Shown here piece after piece: positions 32,434 to 38,809 of a DNA stretch of 38,809 nucleotides. The stretch is taken from NCBI GenBank assembly GCA_018971065.1, contig JAGWVC010000029.1, positions 1 through 38,809 on the forward strand. The letters run 5' to 3'. How positions within the stretch are numbered: the stretch's first letter is position 1; each line of letters starts with the position of its first letter. This stretch comes from Sphingomonadales bacterium. Its GTDB lineage: Bacteria > Pseudomonadota > Alphaproteobacteria > Sphingomonadales > Sphingomonadaceae. The notes below the pieces were generated by a model, which worked only from the letters and a program-made list of their open reading frames with translations, made no database searches and was not told the DNA's origin. Both the position numbers and the translations under genes were made by a program.

Positions 32434-34866
32434 ATGTCCACTTTCCCCAAGCTCGCCTATGCGAGCGTGAGCGTCCTGTCGCTCGCCAGCCCGGCTTATG
32501 CCCAGCAGGCGCCTGCCGCCGCCGACGGTGAAATCATCGTCGAAGCCCGCCGCAAGGACGAATCGCTGCAGGACGTGCCGCTGACCGTCAATGCCGTCAC
32601 CGCCGATTCGCTGCAGAAGCTTTCGATCCGCGACATGAAGGACATCACCGGCCTCGTCCCGGGCCTCGTCCTCAACCCCGGCACCCGCACCACCGGCAGC
32701 CTGGTCTCGCTGCGCGGCCTCAACGTCGATAACACCTCGTCGGGCAACAACGGCACCGTCGAATTCTACCAGAACGACGCGCCGATCTCGGCCGGCATCG
32801 TCCTGCAGTCGATGTTCGACGTCGGCCAGATCGAAGTCCTGCGCGGGCCGCAGGGCACGCTGCGCGGCCGCGCCGCGCCGTCGGGCTCGATCACCGTCAC
32901 CACGAAGAAGCCCGACATGTACAAGTGGGGCGGCCAGGCACAGGCCACCGCCACCAGCATCGGCGGCATCAACGCCCAGGCCGCGGTCAACCTGCCGCTG
33001 CTGCCCGGCGTGTTCGCGTTGCGCGTCGCCGGCCTTGTCGATGACAACGAATCGAACCGCGTCCACAGCCTCAACAGCACGCTCGACCCGTCGAACAAGT
33101 CGCGCGGCGTCCGCGTCAGCCTGCGTGCCACCCCGCTGGACGGCCTCGAACTCAACGCCTCTTACCAGCATCTGGTGAAGAACTCGGTGGTGTTCGATCA
33201 GGTCGAATCCGCCAACATCGCGCTCGGCACCGGCCAGGCTGCCGGCTCCACCATCGTCAAGGCGCATGATCGTCTCGCGGTGGAAAGCGTGCCCAACTTC
33301 AACCACCAGGGCTTCGATTCGTTCAACTGGCAGGTCCAGTACGCGGCGTTCGGTCAGAAGTTCAACTACGTCGGCGGCCTCAACAAGCAGGACCTGCGCT
33401 CGACCGAACCGCAGGACAAGGGCGACTATTACGACAACAGCTATCCGGGCAACGGTTCGCTGTCGAACAACAACGGCACCTACACCTCGTTTGCCGCGAC
33501 GATGAACCTGCAGAACATCGCGCAGCCGTCGCACTCCTACCCGAAGCAGGAAAGCCACGAATTCCGCCTGTCCTCGGATGAGCGCATCGCCGGCATGTTC
33601 GACTATACCGCCGGCTTCTTCGTCAACAAGCTGACGCCGTGGACCGATCTGGTCAGCGTCCGCACCGCCAACTTCACCGGTTCGGTCTCGCCCGCCACCT
33701 TCAACGGCACCGTCACCCCCACCCCGATCGCGCGTCGCGGCCGCACGCTGGAACGCTCGATCTTCGGCAACCTGACCGTGCATCTGGGTGACAAGGCGGA
33801 AATCGCCGGCGGCGCGCGCCACATCAACTTCCACGACGACATCAACGCGTCCAACGCCGCCACCCCGTTCGCCACCGGCGCCGGCGACGTGGTGTTCAAC
33901 GCGTGGATCTGGAGCGCTTCGGCGAAGTACCGCTTCAACGAGGACGTCATGGTCTATGCCAACGCCGGTTCGTCGTGGCGCGTCGGTTCGGGCACCAACG
34001 GCCTGATCCTCGGCCGCTCGATCACCGTCGCCAACGTCGTCGATCCGTTCCTGGCCTCGCTGCTCCCCACCACCCCGGAACGCTCGAAGTCGTATGAAAT
34101 CGGCCTGCGCACCTCGTGGCTGGACCGCAAGCTGACGGTGAACGTCTCGGCCTTCCACCAGACCTTCCAGAACTACATCTTCCCGGTGGCGCCGTTCTAC
34201 ATGGTGGACAACATCGGCACCGTCGCCGCGCCGGTCTATGGCAACCCGGTCGTGTCGATCTCGAACATCGCCGCGCCGGTTCCGGCCAAGGTCGACGGTT
34301 TCGAGGCCGAGATCTCGGTGCGTCCGATCACCGGCCTCAGCCTGGGCGCCTCGATCGCCTATGCCAACGCGCGGATGAGCAACGCCGTCGTGCCCTGCAC
34401 CCCCGCCGGCGTCTCGACGCCGCCGACCACGGCGCAGATCCACACCACCGGCACCCAGCAGGTCGGCCAGTGCACGGTCAACCAGAAGGCCAGCCGCATC
34501 GCGCCGTTCACCGCGTCGCTGCAGGGCGAATACACCCGCCCGATCAGCGAAGGCATCGACGGTTTCGCCCGCGGCCTGCTGTCGTTCTACGGCAACTCGC
34601 AGAACGATCCGCAGAACCTGTACGACGACGTGCGCCACTATGCGCTGTCCAACCTCTACCTCGGCGTTCGCGCGCACGACGGGAGCTGGGAAGTCACCGC
34701 CTATGGCAAGAACCTGTTCAACACCTTCCGCGTCACCGACCGTTCGTCGCTCGCGGCCACCGTGGGCACCAACCTCGGCACCAAGGTCTCGAACTACCGC
34801 GTGATCTCGGTCACCGATCCGCGCGAATTCGGCGTCACCGTCCGCTATGCGTTCGGTTCGCGCTGA
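32434..34866 (+). CDS. TonB-dependent outer membrane receptor
   Basis: This encodes 810 residues, typical for the family. A signal peptide covers about 1-23 (LAYASVSVLSLASPAYA before QQ). The TonB-box-like EIIVEARRKDESLQDVPLTV is at residues 33-52. The plug has LRGLNVDNTSSGNNGTVEFY and VGQIEVLRGPQGTLRGRAAP, the IEVLRGPQGxLxGR signature. The remainder is a 22-strand barrel ending YAFGSR. Such receptors in sphingomonads take up siderophores, but also sugars or hydrophobic compounds; the substrate is unknown. AAAAGGAGGT is near ideal. Expression may be controlled by the leader structures and by the divergent AraC regulator region, which is inference. The transcript ends at the repeat and terminator beyond 34880. 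Confidence 0.96.
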   Translation: MSTFPKLAYASVSVLSLASPAYAQQAPAAADGEIIVEARRKDESLQDVPLTVNAVTADSLQKLSIRDMKDITGLVPGLVLNPGTRTTGSLVSLRGLNVDNTSSGNNGTVEFYQNDAPISAGIVLQSMFDVGQIEVLRGPQGTLRGRAAPSGSITVTTKKPDMYKWGGQAQATATSIGGINAQAAVNLPLLPGVFALRVAGLVDDNESNRVHSLNSTLDPSNKSRGVRVSLRATPLDGLELNASYQHLVKNSVVFDQVESANIALGTGQAAGSTIVKAHDRLAVESVPNFNHQGFDSFNWQVQYAAFGQKFNYVGGLNKQDLRSTEPQDKGDYYDNSYPGNGSLSNNNGTYTSFAATMNLQNIAQPSHSYPKQESHEFRLSSDERIAGMFDYTAGFFVNKLTPWTDLVSVRTANFTGSVSPATFNGTVTPTPIARRGRTLERSIFGNLTVHLGDKAEIAGGARHINFHDDINASNAATPFATGAGDVVFNAWIWSASAKYRFNEDVMVYANAGSSWRVGSGTNGLILGRSITVANVVDPFLASLLPTTPERSKSYEIGLRTSWLDRKLTVNVSAFHQTFQNYIFPVAPFYMVDNIGTVAAPVYGNPVVSISNIAAPVPAKVDGFEAEISVRPITGLSLGASIAYANARMSNAVVPCTPAGVSTPPTTAQIHTTGTQQVGQCTVNQKASRIAPFTASLQGEYTRPISEGIDGFARGLLSFYGNSQNDPQNLYDDVRHYALSNLYLGVRAHDGSWEVTAYGKNLFNTFRVTDRSSLAATVGTNLGTKVSNYRVISVTDPREFGVTVRYAFGSR

Positions 34867-34879
34867 ACCCGGCGCCAGC

Positions 34880-34980
34880 GTGCGATGACAAAAAGTGGGA
34901 ACCGGTTTTTGTCAAATAATCGCACGACAACAGAATCTTGAGCATGATGACATGGGTCAATCACATGTCATCATGCTCCA
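34880..34980 (+). repeat. Two-hairpin intergenic repeat, copy 2
   Basis: Same architecture and orientation as 8853-8953. Hairpin A (34880-34925) has GTGCGAT/ATCGCAC and GACAAAAA/TTTTTGTC, here fully Watson-Crick. The linker GACAACAGAATCT is kept. Hairpin B (34940-34978) has GAGCATGATGACATG paired with its complement, with loop GGTCAATCA. Relative to copy 1, a T:A pair becomes G:C in hairpin B, and a wobble pair becomes C:G in hairpin A. It lies 13 bases after the TonB receptor stop. Confidence 0.9.
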
Positions 34981-34993
34981 GCGCTGAAAACGG

Positions 34994-35021
34994 AACGGCC
35001 GGGGGCAACCCCGGCCGTTTT
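34994..35021 (+). terminator. Rho-independent terminator
   Basis: AACGGCCGGGG pairs with CCCCGGCCGTT around a GCAA tetraloop and is followed by TTTTCGTTT. It lies behind the two-hairpin repeat and ends the receptor transcript. In the other direction it is about 20 bases past the AraC gene stop, so it may work for both. Confidence 0.85.
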
Positions 35022-35039
35022 CGTTTCGCGCCATCGCGG

Positions 35040-36059
35040 TCAGTCGTCGCGCCGGCCCAGTTCGGCCCGCACCCGGCCGAACGTCCTGCCGAACCAGCGC
35101 CGGCACGCCCGTTGCAGGCTCGACGCATCGTGATAGCCCATCTGCTCGGCCACGCTCTCGGCGGTCTCGCGCGGGTCGGCGGCAATCGCCAGCAGCCGCG
35201 CCTTGTAGGCCTCGTCGTGCAGCACCCGGAACGACGTCCCTTCGTCGCGCAGCCGCCGCTCCATCGTCCGCCGCGACAGCCGCAGCGCCGCCGCGATCGA
35301 CGCAGCATCGCTTTGCCTGCTTGGCGCATGGCGCAAGGCCTGGCGCACTTGCGCCTCGACCAGCCGCTCGCCATCCCTGGCCGCAGCCATACCCCGCAGC
35401 GAATGCAGCATCGCCGCCAGCGAATCCTCGTCGGCGGTCAGCGACGGCCGGTCCAACATGTCCAGCGGCACATGCACCTGGGCCTGCGCGTGCCCCCAAC
35501 CGCAGGCGCCCAGCACCAGCTCTTCCACTTGCGTGGCATGGTCGGGCCGTTCGCCCTCGAAGGCATAGCGCAGCCGCGCCACGTCCCCGCCGATCATCGC
35601 CGCCACCGTGGTCTGGAAATTCAGCGCCGCCAGCACGCCCAGCATCCGCCGGTTCCTCTCGCCCAGCCCGGTGGACACGTGCAGCGCCAGCACCGCCTCG
35701 CGCTCGCCGCGCACCAGCTCCGCGCGGAACATCGGCCAGCGAACCCGCAGGAAATCGGCGATCACCCCCAGCCCGTCACCCAGCGTCGCCGCAGACCGGA
35801 TCGCACCACCGAATTCGGACTGCACGCGCAGGCTCCACAACACCGGCAGGCCCAGATACCAACCCGGCCCGAACAACCGCGCCATGTTGTTCGCCACGGT
35901 TTCCAGCGTCCGCGCGCTGAATGGAAATCGCGATTGGGCGATCACGTCCGCCGAAAGCCCGCTGCCGGCGAACACCTGCGCCATCAGCCTGCTCGAACCG
36001 CCCAGCGAACTCAACGCCACGCGCGCGTGCTGGACCGGCAATTGTTCCTCGTCATTCAT
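35040..36059 (-). CDS. AraC-family transcriptional regulator
   Basis: This encodes 339 residues from ATG 36059 (MNDEEQLPVQHARVAL). The frame remains open for another 170 codons upstream, but that part lacks similarity, and 330-345 residues is usual for this type. The N-terminal part (about 20-200) is the arabinose-binding-like domain of the OruR/ArgR-type AraC group, with FGPGWYLGLPVLWSLRVQSE. The C-terminal DNA-binding part has two helix-turn-helix units: IAAALRLSRRTMERRLRDEG, then ESVAEQMGYHDASSLQRACR with the conserved W-FGR ending. It is convergent with the TonB receptor gene across a shared terminator. It may control the receptor or the CoA-transferase gene. Confidence 0.92.
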   Translation of the reverse strand: MNDEEQLPVQHARVALSSLGGSSRLMAQVFAGSGLSADVIAQSRFPFSARTLETVANNMARLFGPGWYLGLPVLWSLRVQSEFGGAIRSAATLGDGLGVIADFLRVRWPMFRAELVRGEREAVLALHVSTGLGERNRRMLGVLAALNFQTTVAAMIGGDVARLRYAFEGERPDHATQVEELVLGACGWGHAQAQVHVPLDMLDRPSLTADEDSLAAMLHSLRGMAAARDGERLVEAQVRQALRHAPSRQSDAASIAAALRLSRRTMERRLRDEGTSFRVLHDEAYKARLLAIAADPRETAESVAEQMGYHDASSLQRACRRWFGRTFGRVRAELGRRDD

Positions 36060-36065
36060 GGCCTG

Positions 36066-36138
36066 ATACCAAGCCGCCAAAACCCCGCCTGCAAGGGGCT
36101 GGGCATCCTCATGGGTCGGAGTCCGGGCAGCTTGGTAT
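36066..36138. repeat. Widely spaced inverted repeat in AraC promoter region
   Basis: ATACCAAGC at 36066-36074 is matched by GCTTGGTAT at 36130-36138; with one mismatch the match extends to GCC inside (13 positions). The total span is 73 bases. It starts seven bases before the AraC ATG. It could be paired operator half-sites, a long hairpin in the leader, or a very short MITE-like element. No target duplication is evident. Confidence 0.5.
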
Positions 36139-36300
36139 AAGGCACCGCATTGGCGGGAATTGTCACCATTCTCACGCAAACTGTCATGTTGCCCACACCC
36201 CGCCTGTGCAAGGAAATCACTAAGGGGAATCCCACCTTCCGGGTCGTTGACAAACATGGGCAATATCAGGTTGCCGGCAACATACGGGAAGGCATCAGCG

Positions 36301-36663
36301 ATGCACAGCAAACGATTGCCAATATCCGCGTCGGACCCCGCATCCGGCGCCTCGCCGCATGATCGCGCCGCCGGCCTGCTGGCCTTGGCCCGCGCCCGCA
36401 ACGTCCGGCTGCAACAGGCCGCCCTGCGCGACCTGATCTGCCCGCCCAACCCCTGGGAAATCCTGCTGGTCCTGTTCTGCGCGCCCGGCCCGCTCGCGCT
36501 CGGCGAAATCGCCGCCAGCCTTGATTCCACCCCCCGGCAGATCGCGCGCTGGGTCGATGCGCTCGTCAACCATCACCTCGTCACCCGCGAATCGCCCCGC
36601 GCCCCGGCCACGCTCACCCGTTGCGGCATCGCCATCGTCGAGGATTCGCTCGCGGGCGGCTAG
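36301..36663 (+). CDS. Small MarR-like winged-helix protein
   Basis: This encodes 120 residues from ATG 36301 with GGAAGG upstream. The frame runs further upstream to 36160, but those residues are unlike a protein fold. The core NPWEILLVLFCAPGPLALGE, IAASLDSTPRQIARWVDALV and NHHLVTRESPRAPATLTRCG follow the helix-turn-helix and wing of MarR-type regulators, with the winged part short. It may need a partner to complete a dimer interface. It lies 62 bases before the CoA-transferase gene on the same strand and may regulate it. The start is fairly secure, and the DNA-binding role is inferred from the fold. Confidence 0.7.
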   Translation: MHSKRLPISASDPASGASPHDRAAGLLALARARNVRLQQAALRDLICPPNPWEILLVLFCAPGPLALGEIAASLDSTPRQIARWVDALVNHHLVTRESPRAPATLTRCGIAIVEDSLAGG

Positions 36664-36725
36664 CCCCTTCCCAAGCCCACGCGGTTGCGCCATCCTGCGG
36701 CAAAACCGGGACGGGAGAGAGCGCG

Positions 36726-37961
36726 ATGGAAATCCTCAAGGGCATCAAGGTCGTCGATGTCACCACCTATGCCTTCGTCCCCGCCGCCGGCGGCGTGCTG
36801 GCGCACTGGGGCGCCGAAGTCATCAAGGTGGAAAGCCCGAAGGCGCCCGATCCGATGCGCCTGATCGGCGGCAGCCTCGAACCCGGCCGGTCCAGCCCCA
36901 CCTTCCAGCACTATTCGCGCGGCAAGAAGTCGGTCGGGCTAGATCTGTCCACCGACGAAGGCCGCGCCCTGCTCTACCGCCTCGTCGCCGATGCCGACGT
37001 GTTCCTCACCAGCTACCTCGCCCCCACCCGCCGCAAGCTGAAGATCGACGTCGATGACATCCGCGCCATCAACCCCGACGTGATCTACGCGCGCGGCTCC
37101 GGTTATGGCCCGAACGGCCCCGATGCCGATCGCCCCGGCTTCGACGCGATCGCCTGGTGGTATCGCTCCTCGCTCGGCGAAACCGCGATGAAGGCCGCCG
37201 ATGCCGATTGGCCGGTGACAATGATCGGCCACGGCGACGGCATGTCGGGCCTGGTCCTTGCCGGCGGCATCTGCAGCGCGCTGTTCCACCGCGAACGCAC
37301 CGGCCACGCGCTCACCGTCGATGGCTCGCTGATGGGCACCGCCACCTGGTTCAACGGTCTCGAACTGATCGGCGCGCAGGGCGTACCCATCACCGGCGCC
37401 ATCCCGGGTGAGGTCAGGCGGCACAAGGCCGAACGCAAGGCCCCGGGCGGCGGCGCCGTCGCCGGTTTCGCCACCATGCAGATCTACCAGACCGCCGATT
37501 TCCGCTTCATCAACCTGCTGTTCCTCGGCGACGACGATCGCGACTTCATCGATCTTGCCCACCGCATCGGCCTGCCCGAACTCGTCACCGACCCGCGCTA
37601 TGCGACCAGCGGCACGCGACTCGCCCACAGCGCCGACCTGCGCGCCACGCTGGACGCGGTGTTCGCCACCAAACCGCTCGACGAATGGCGCGCCATCCTC
37701 GCCACCGCGCGCGGCGCCTGGGCGCCGATTCAAAGCGCCGCCGAGGCCCTTGCCGATCCGCAAACCACCGCCAACGGCTACATGGCGCGTATCGCCGGCG
37801 GCAGCTTCGACCTGCCGATCCCCGCCATCCTGTTCGACGAGCAGGGCGGCACCCCGCCGCCCGCGCCCGATTTCGCCCAACACACCGACGAGGTCCTCGC
37901 CGGCATCGGCGTCGATGCCGACGAACGCGCCCGCCTGCGCGCCGCCGGTGTCGTCGCCTAG
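36726..37961 (+). CDS. Family III CoA-transferase (CaiB/BaiF)
   Basis: This encodes 411 residues. It moves CoA between carboxylates and is used to activate compounds such as carnitine, bile acids or oxalate. The N-terminus MEILKGIKVVDVTTYAFVPA and HWGAEVIKVESPKAPDPMRL match the family, as does GKKSVGLDLSTDEGRALLYR. The catalytic Asp is likely in MIGHGDGMSGLVLAGG, which replaces the usual GD-x-x-G. GGGAGAG precedes the ATG. The stop TAG at 37959-37961 has its last base in the IS element: T and A are the target duplication, and G is the first base of the IS end. The protein ends RAAGVVA, a typical family end, so little or nothing is lost. Confidence 0.94.
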   Translation: MEILKGIKVVDVTTYAFVPAAGGVLAHWGAEVIKVESPKAPDPMRLIGGSLEPGRSSPTFQHYSRGKKSVGLDLSTDEGRALLYRLVADADVFLTSYLAPTRRKLKIDVDDIRAINPDVIYARGSGYGPNGPDADRPGFDAIAWWYRSSLGETAMKAADADWPVTMIGHGDGMSGLVLAGGICSALFHRERTGHALTVDGSLMGTATWFNGLELIGAQGVPITGAIPGEVRRHKAERKAPGGGAVAGFATMQIYQTADFRFINLLFLGDDDRDFIDLAHRIGLPELVTDPRYATSGTRLAHSADLRATLDAVFATKPLDEWRAILATARGAWAPIQSAAEALADPQTTANGYMARIAGGSFDLPIPAILFDEQGGTPPPAPDFAQHTDEVLAGIGVDADERARLRAAGVVA

Positions 37962-37974
37962 GTGGTGTGGACAC

Positions 37975-38280
37975 TTACCGGAGCCATAAGATTGTTGCGG
38001 CGAGTGTGATGATGGCGAGGTAATTTCGAGCAGTTTTCTCGAAGCGTGTCGCGACGCGTCGGAATTGCTTGAGTTTGCTGAAGCAGCATTCGACGAGATG
38101 GCGCTGGGCATAGAGGTGCTTGTCGAGTGGATGTTTGCGTGCGCGCGACGGATTGTTCGGGATCACGGCGACAGCGCCCTTTTCGGCGATGACCTGACGG
38201 AAGTGATCGGCGTCGTAGGCTGTGTCGGCCATGACGACTTTGGCCGGCAATCCATCAATCAACGGTGCCGCCTGAGGCAC
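37975..38280 (-). CDS. IS5 transposase, C-terminal part (orfB)
   Basis: This part has the second and third catalytic residues of the DDE transposase: Asp in VVMADTAYDADHFRQ, and Glu in the Y-(2)-R-(3)-E-(6)-K signature YAQRHLVECCFSKLKQFRRV. The frame is open upstream of the first Met to the frameshift at about 38404, with QAIGRSRGGLSTKIHLAV linking it to orfA. It therefore belongs to one fused transposase made by a -1 shift from the 38358-38729 frame. The given start is only the first Met. The stop TAA lies inside the left terminal repeat. Confidence 0.9.
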   Translation of the reverse strand: MPQAAPLIDGLPAKVVMADTAYDADHFRQVIAEKGAVAVIPNNPSRARKHPLDKHLYAQRHLVECCFSKLKQFRRVATRFEKTARNYLAIITLAATILWLR

Positions 38281-38357
38281 GTCGCCGCGATGGCCGGCGG
38301 TGAGCGCGAACCGGACCGGGCAACCCAGACCACGAACCGCGAGGTGGATCTTGGTGC

Positions 38358-38729
38358 TCAGCCCGCCGCGGGAACGGCCAATGGCCTGATCTTCAGACCC
38401 CCTTTTTTGGCCCCCGCCGCATGCTGGTGAGCGCGAACCACGGTGGAATCGACGATCAGATATTCGAAGTCCGGATCATCGGACATCGCCTCAAATATCC
38501 GCCACCACACGCCTTTCGCACTCCATCGGCTGAAACGCCGGAACACGCTGTTCCAATCTCCGAAAACCTCGGGAAGATCGCGCCAGGGCGATCCCGTCCG
38601 CACGATCCACAGCACCGCTTCGACAAACATCCGATTGTCGCGCCCAGTCGAGCCCTTCTGGTCGGGCCGACCAATGATCAGCGGAGCCATCCGCGCCCAA
38701 GCTGCGTCGCTCAGCACCAATCGATCCAT
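38358..38729 (-). CDS. IS5 transposase, N-terminal part (orfA)
   Basis: This encodes about 123 residues from ATG 38729 (MDRLVLSDAAWARMAPLIIG); an ATG at 38780 is also in frame. It carries the IS5 N-terminal region with FVEAVLWIVRTGSPWRDLPE and FRRFSRWSAKGVW, and the first catalytic Asp in YLIVDSTVVRAHQHAAGAKK. Just after AGAKK the coding strand has AAAAAAGGGGG at about 38401-38411. A -1 shift there reads GSEDQAIGRSRGG, the normal continuation in this family, into orfB. The zero frame ends after about 17 further residues. The run is a known type of slippery site in IS5 elements, so this is probably programmed rather than damage. Confidence 0.9.
   Translation of the reverse strand: MDRLVLSDAAWARMAPLIIGRPDQKGSTGRDNRMFVEAVLWIVRTGSPWRDLPEVFGDWNSVFRRFSRWSAKGVWWRIFEAMSDDPDFEYLIVDSTVVRAHQHAAGAKKGGLKIRPLAVPAAG
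38391..38413 (-). other. Programmed -1 frameshift site in IS5 transposase
   Basis: Minus-strand sequence CCAAAAAAGGGGGTCTGAAG. In the zero frame it reads GCC AAA AAA GGG GGT; after a -1 shift it continues AGG GGG TCT GAA, joining orfA to orfB. The A6G5 run allows ribosomal or transcriptional slippage. Confidence 0.75.
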
Positions 38730-38809
38730 AACACCCAAGGCCGCCTCCAAAAGACAGCCTTGAATCAGACTTTCCCGCAAATGGGAATCCTAAGAGTCCA
38801 CACCACCTA

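Larger units (their letters stand above)
37961..38807 (-). mobile_element. IS5-family insertion sequence (IS427/IS1031-like)
   Basis: An 847-base element. Terminal inverted repeats are 17 bases, 16 matching: GGTGGTGTGGACACTTA at 37961-37977 and the complement of GGTGGTGTGGACTCTTA at 38791-38807. TA flanks both ends (37959-37960 and 38808-38809), consistent with a TA target duplication. The transposase is split over two frames on the minus strand. The element ends exactly at the window edge, so the window may finish at a contig break caused by this repeat. Confidence 0.93.

Noticed and set aside
32383..34677. Minus-strand open frame of about 764 codons opposite the TonB receptor gene
   Set aside because: Composition is Asp, Val, Arg and Gly rich without any family features, and the opposite strand encodes a clear receptor. 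It is a shadow of the real gene.
35040..36569. N-terminal extension of the AraC regulator up to 36569
   Set aside because: The extra 170 residues overlap the MarR-like gene on the other strand, have no similarity to AraC proteins, and a suitable ATG is present at 36059.

Overview
The window is a high-GC, alphaproteobacterial chromosome segment that looks like a sphingomonad (Novosphingobium/Sphingomonas type). This is inferred from the TonB-dependent receptor style, the CobS, J-domain and BolA genes, the E2/E3 pyruvate dehydrogenase genes, and two copies of the CCTGAGCTTGTCGAAGG-type intergenic dyad that I associate with sphingomonads. No rRNA, tRNA or CRISPR array was found. The left edge cuts a SnoaL-like gene. 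The right edge coincides exactly with the end of an IS5-family element.

Region 1 (1-7421) is a catabolic cluster. It holds two adjacent acyl-CoA dehydrogenase subunits whose conserved motifs look divided between them, a SnoaL-like protein, a divergent IclR regulator, an alpha/beta hydrolase, a second SnoaL-like protein, an MFS exporter and a cytochrome P450. The layout suits oxidation and beta-oxidation-like breakdown of a terpenoid, steroid or aromatic compound, but the substrate cannot be read from the sequence. Region 2 (7422-10254) has a mazEF toxin-antitoxin pair with a palindrome upstream, an unknown small protein, a two-hairpin repeat, a PilZ protein and a secreted beta-sandwich-like protein.

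Region 3 (10280-19853) is core metabolism and housekeeping. pdhC, a small membrane protein, a YciA-like thioesterase and lpd form one minus-strand operon. They are followed by a universal stress protein, rmuC, a glycine-zipper protein, def, recR, fmt and truA. Region 4 (20050-31191) has an epimerase, an SDR, a beta-propeller lactonase-like protein and cobS. Next comes a tightly coupled detoxification-like set: an HxlR regulator with a palindrome over its start codon, then VOC, GST, double VOC, VOC and GST genes, then an SRPBCC protein. After a lower-GC patch with a putative lipoprotein come a J-domain protein, a BolA protein, a Nudix hydrolase and an SPFH protein.

Region 5 (31272-38809) has an epoxide-hydrolase-like enzyme, a TonB-dependent receptor behind a structured leader, a second copy of the two-hairpin repeat, an AraC regulator, a small MarR-like protein, a family III CoA-transferase, and an IS5-family element inserted exactly at the CoA-transferase stop codon. 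The strongest points for follow-up are the two-hairpin repeat with compensatory changes, the nested hairpin upstream of the receptor, the divided acyl-CoA dehydrogenase pair, and the IS that supplies a base of a stop codon. No wholly new multi-gene system is evident.
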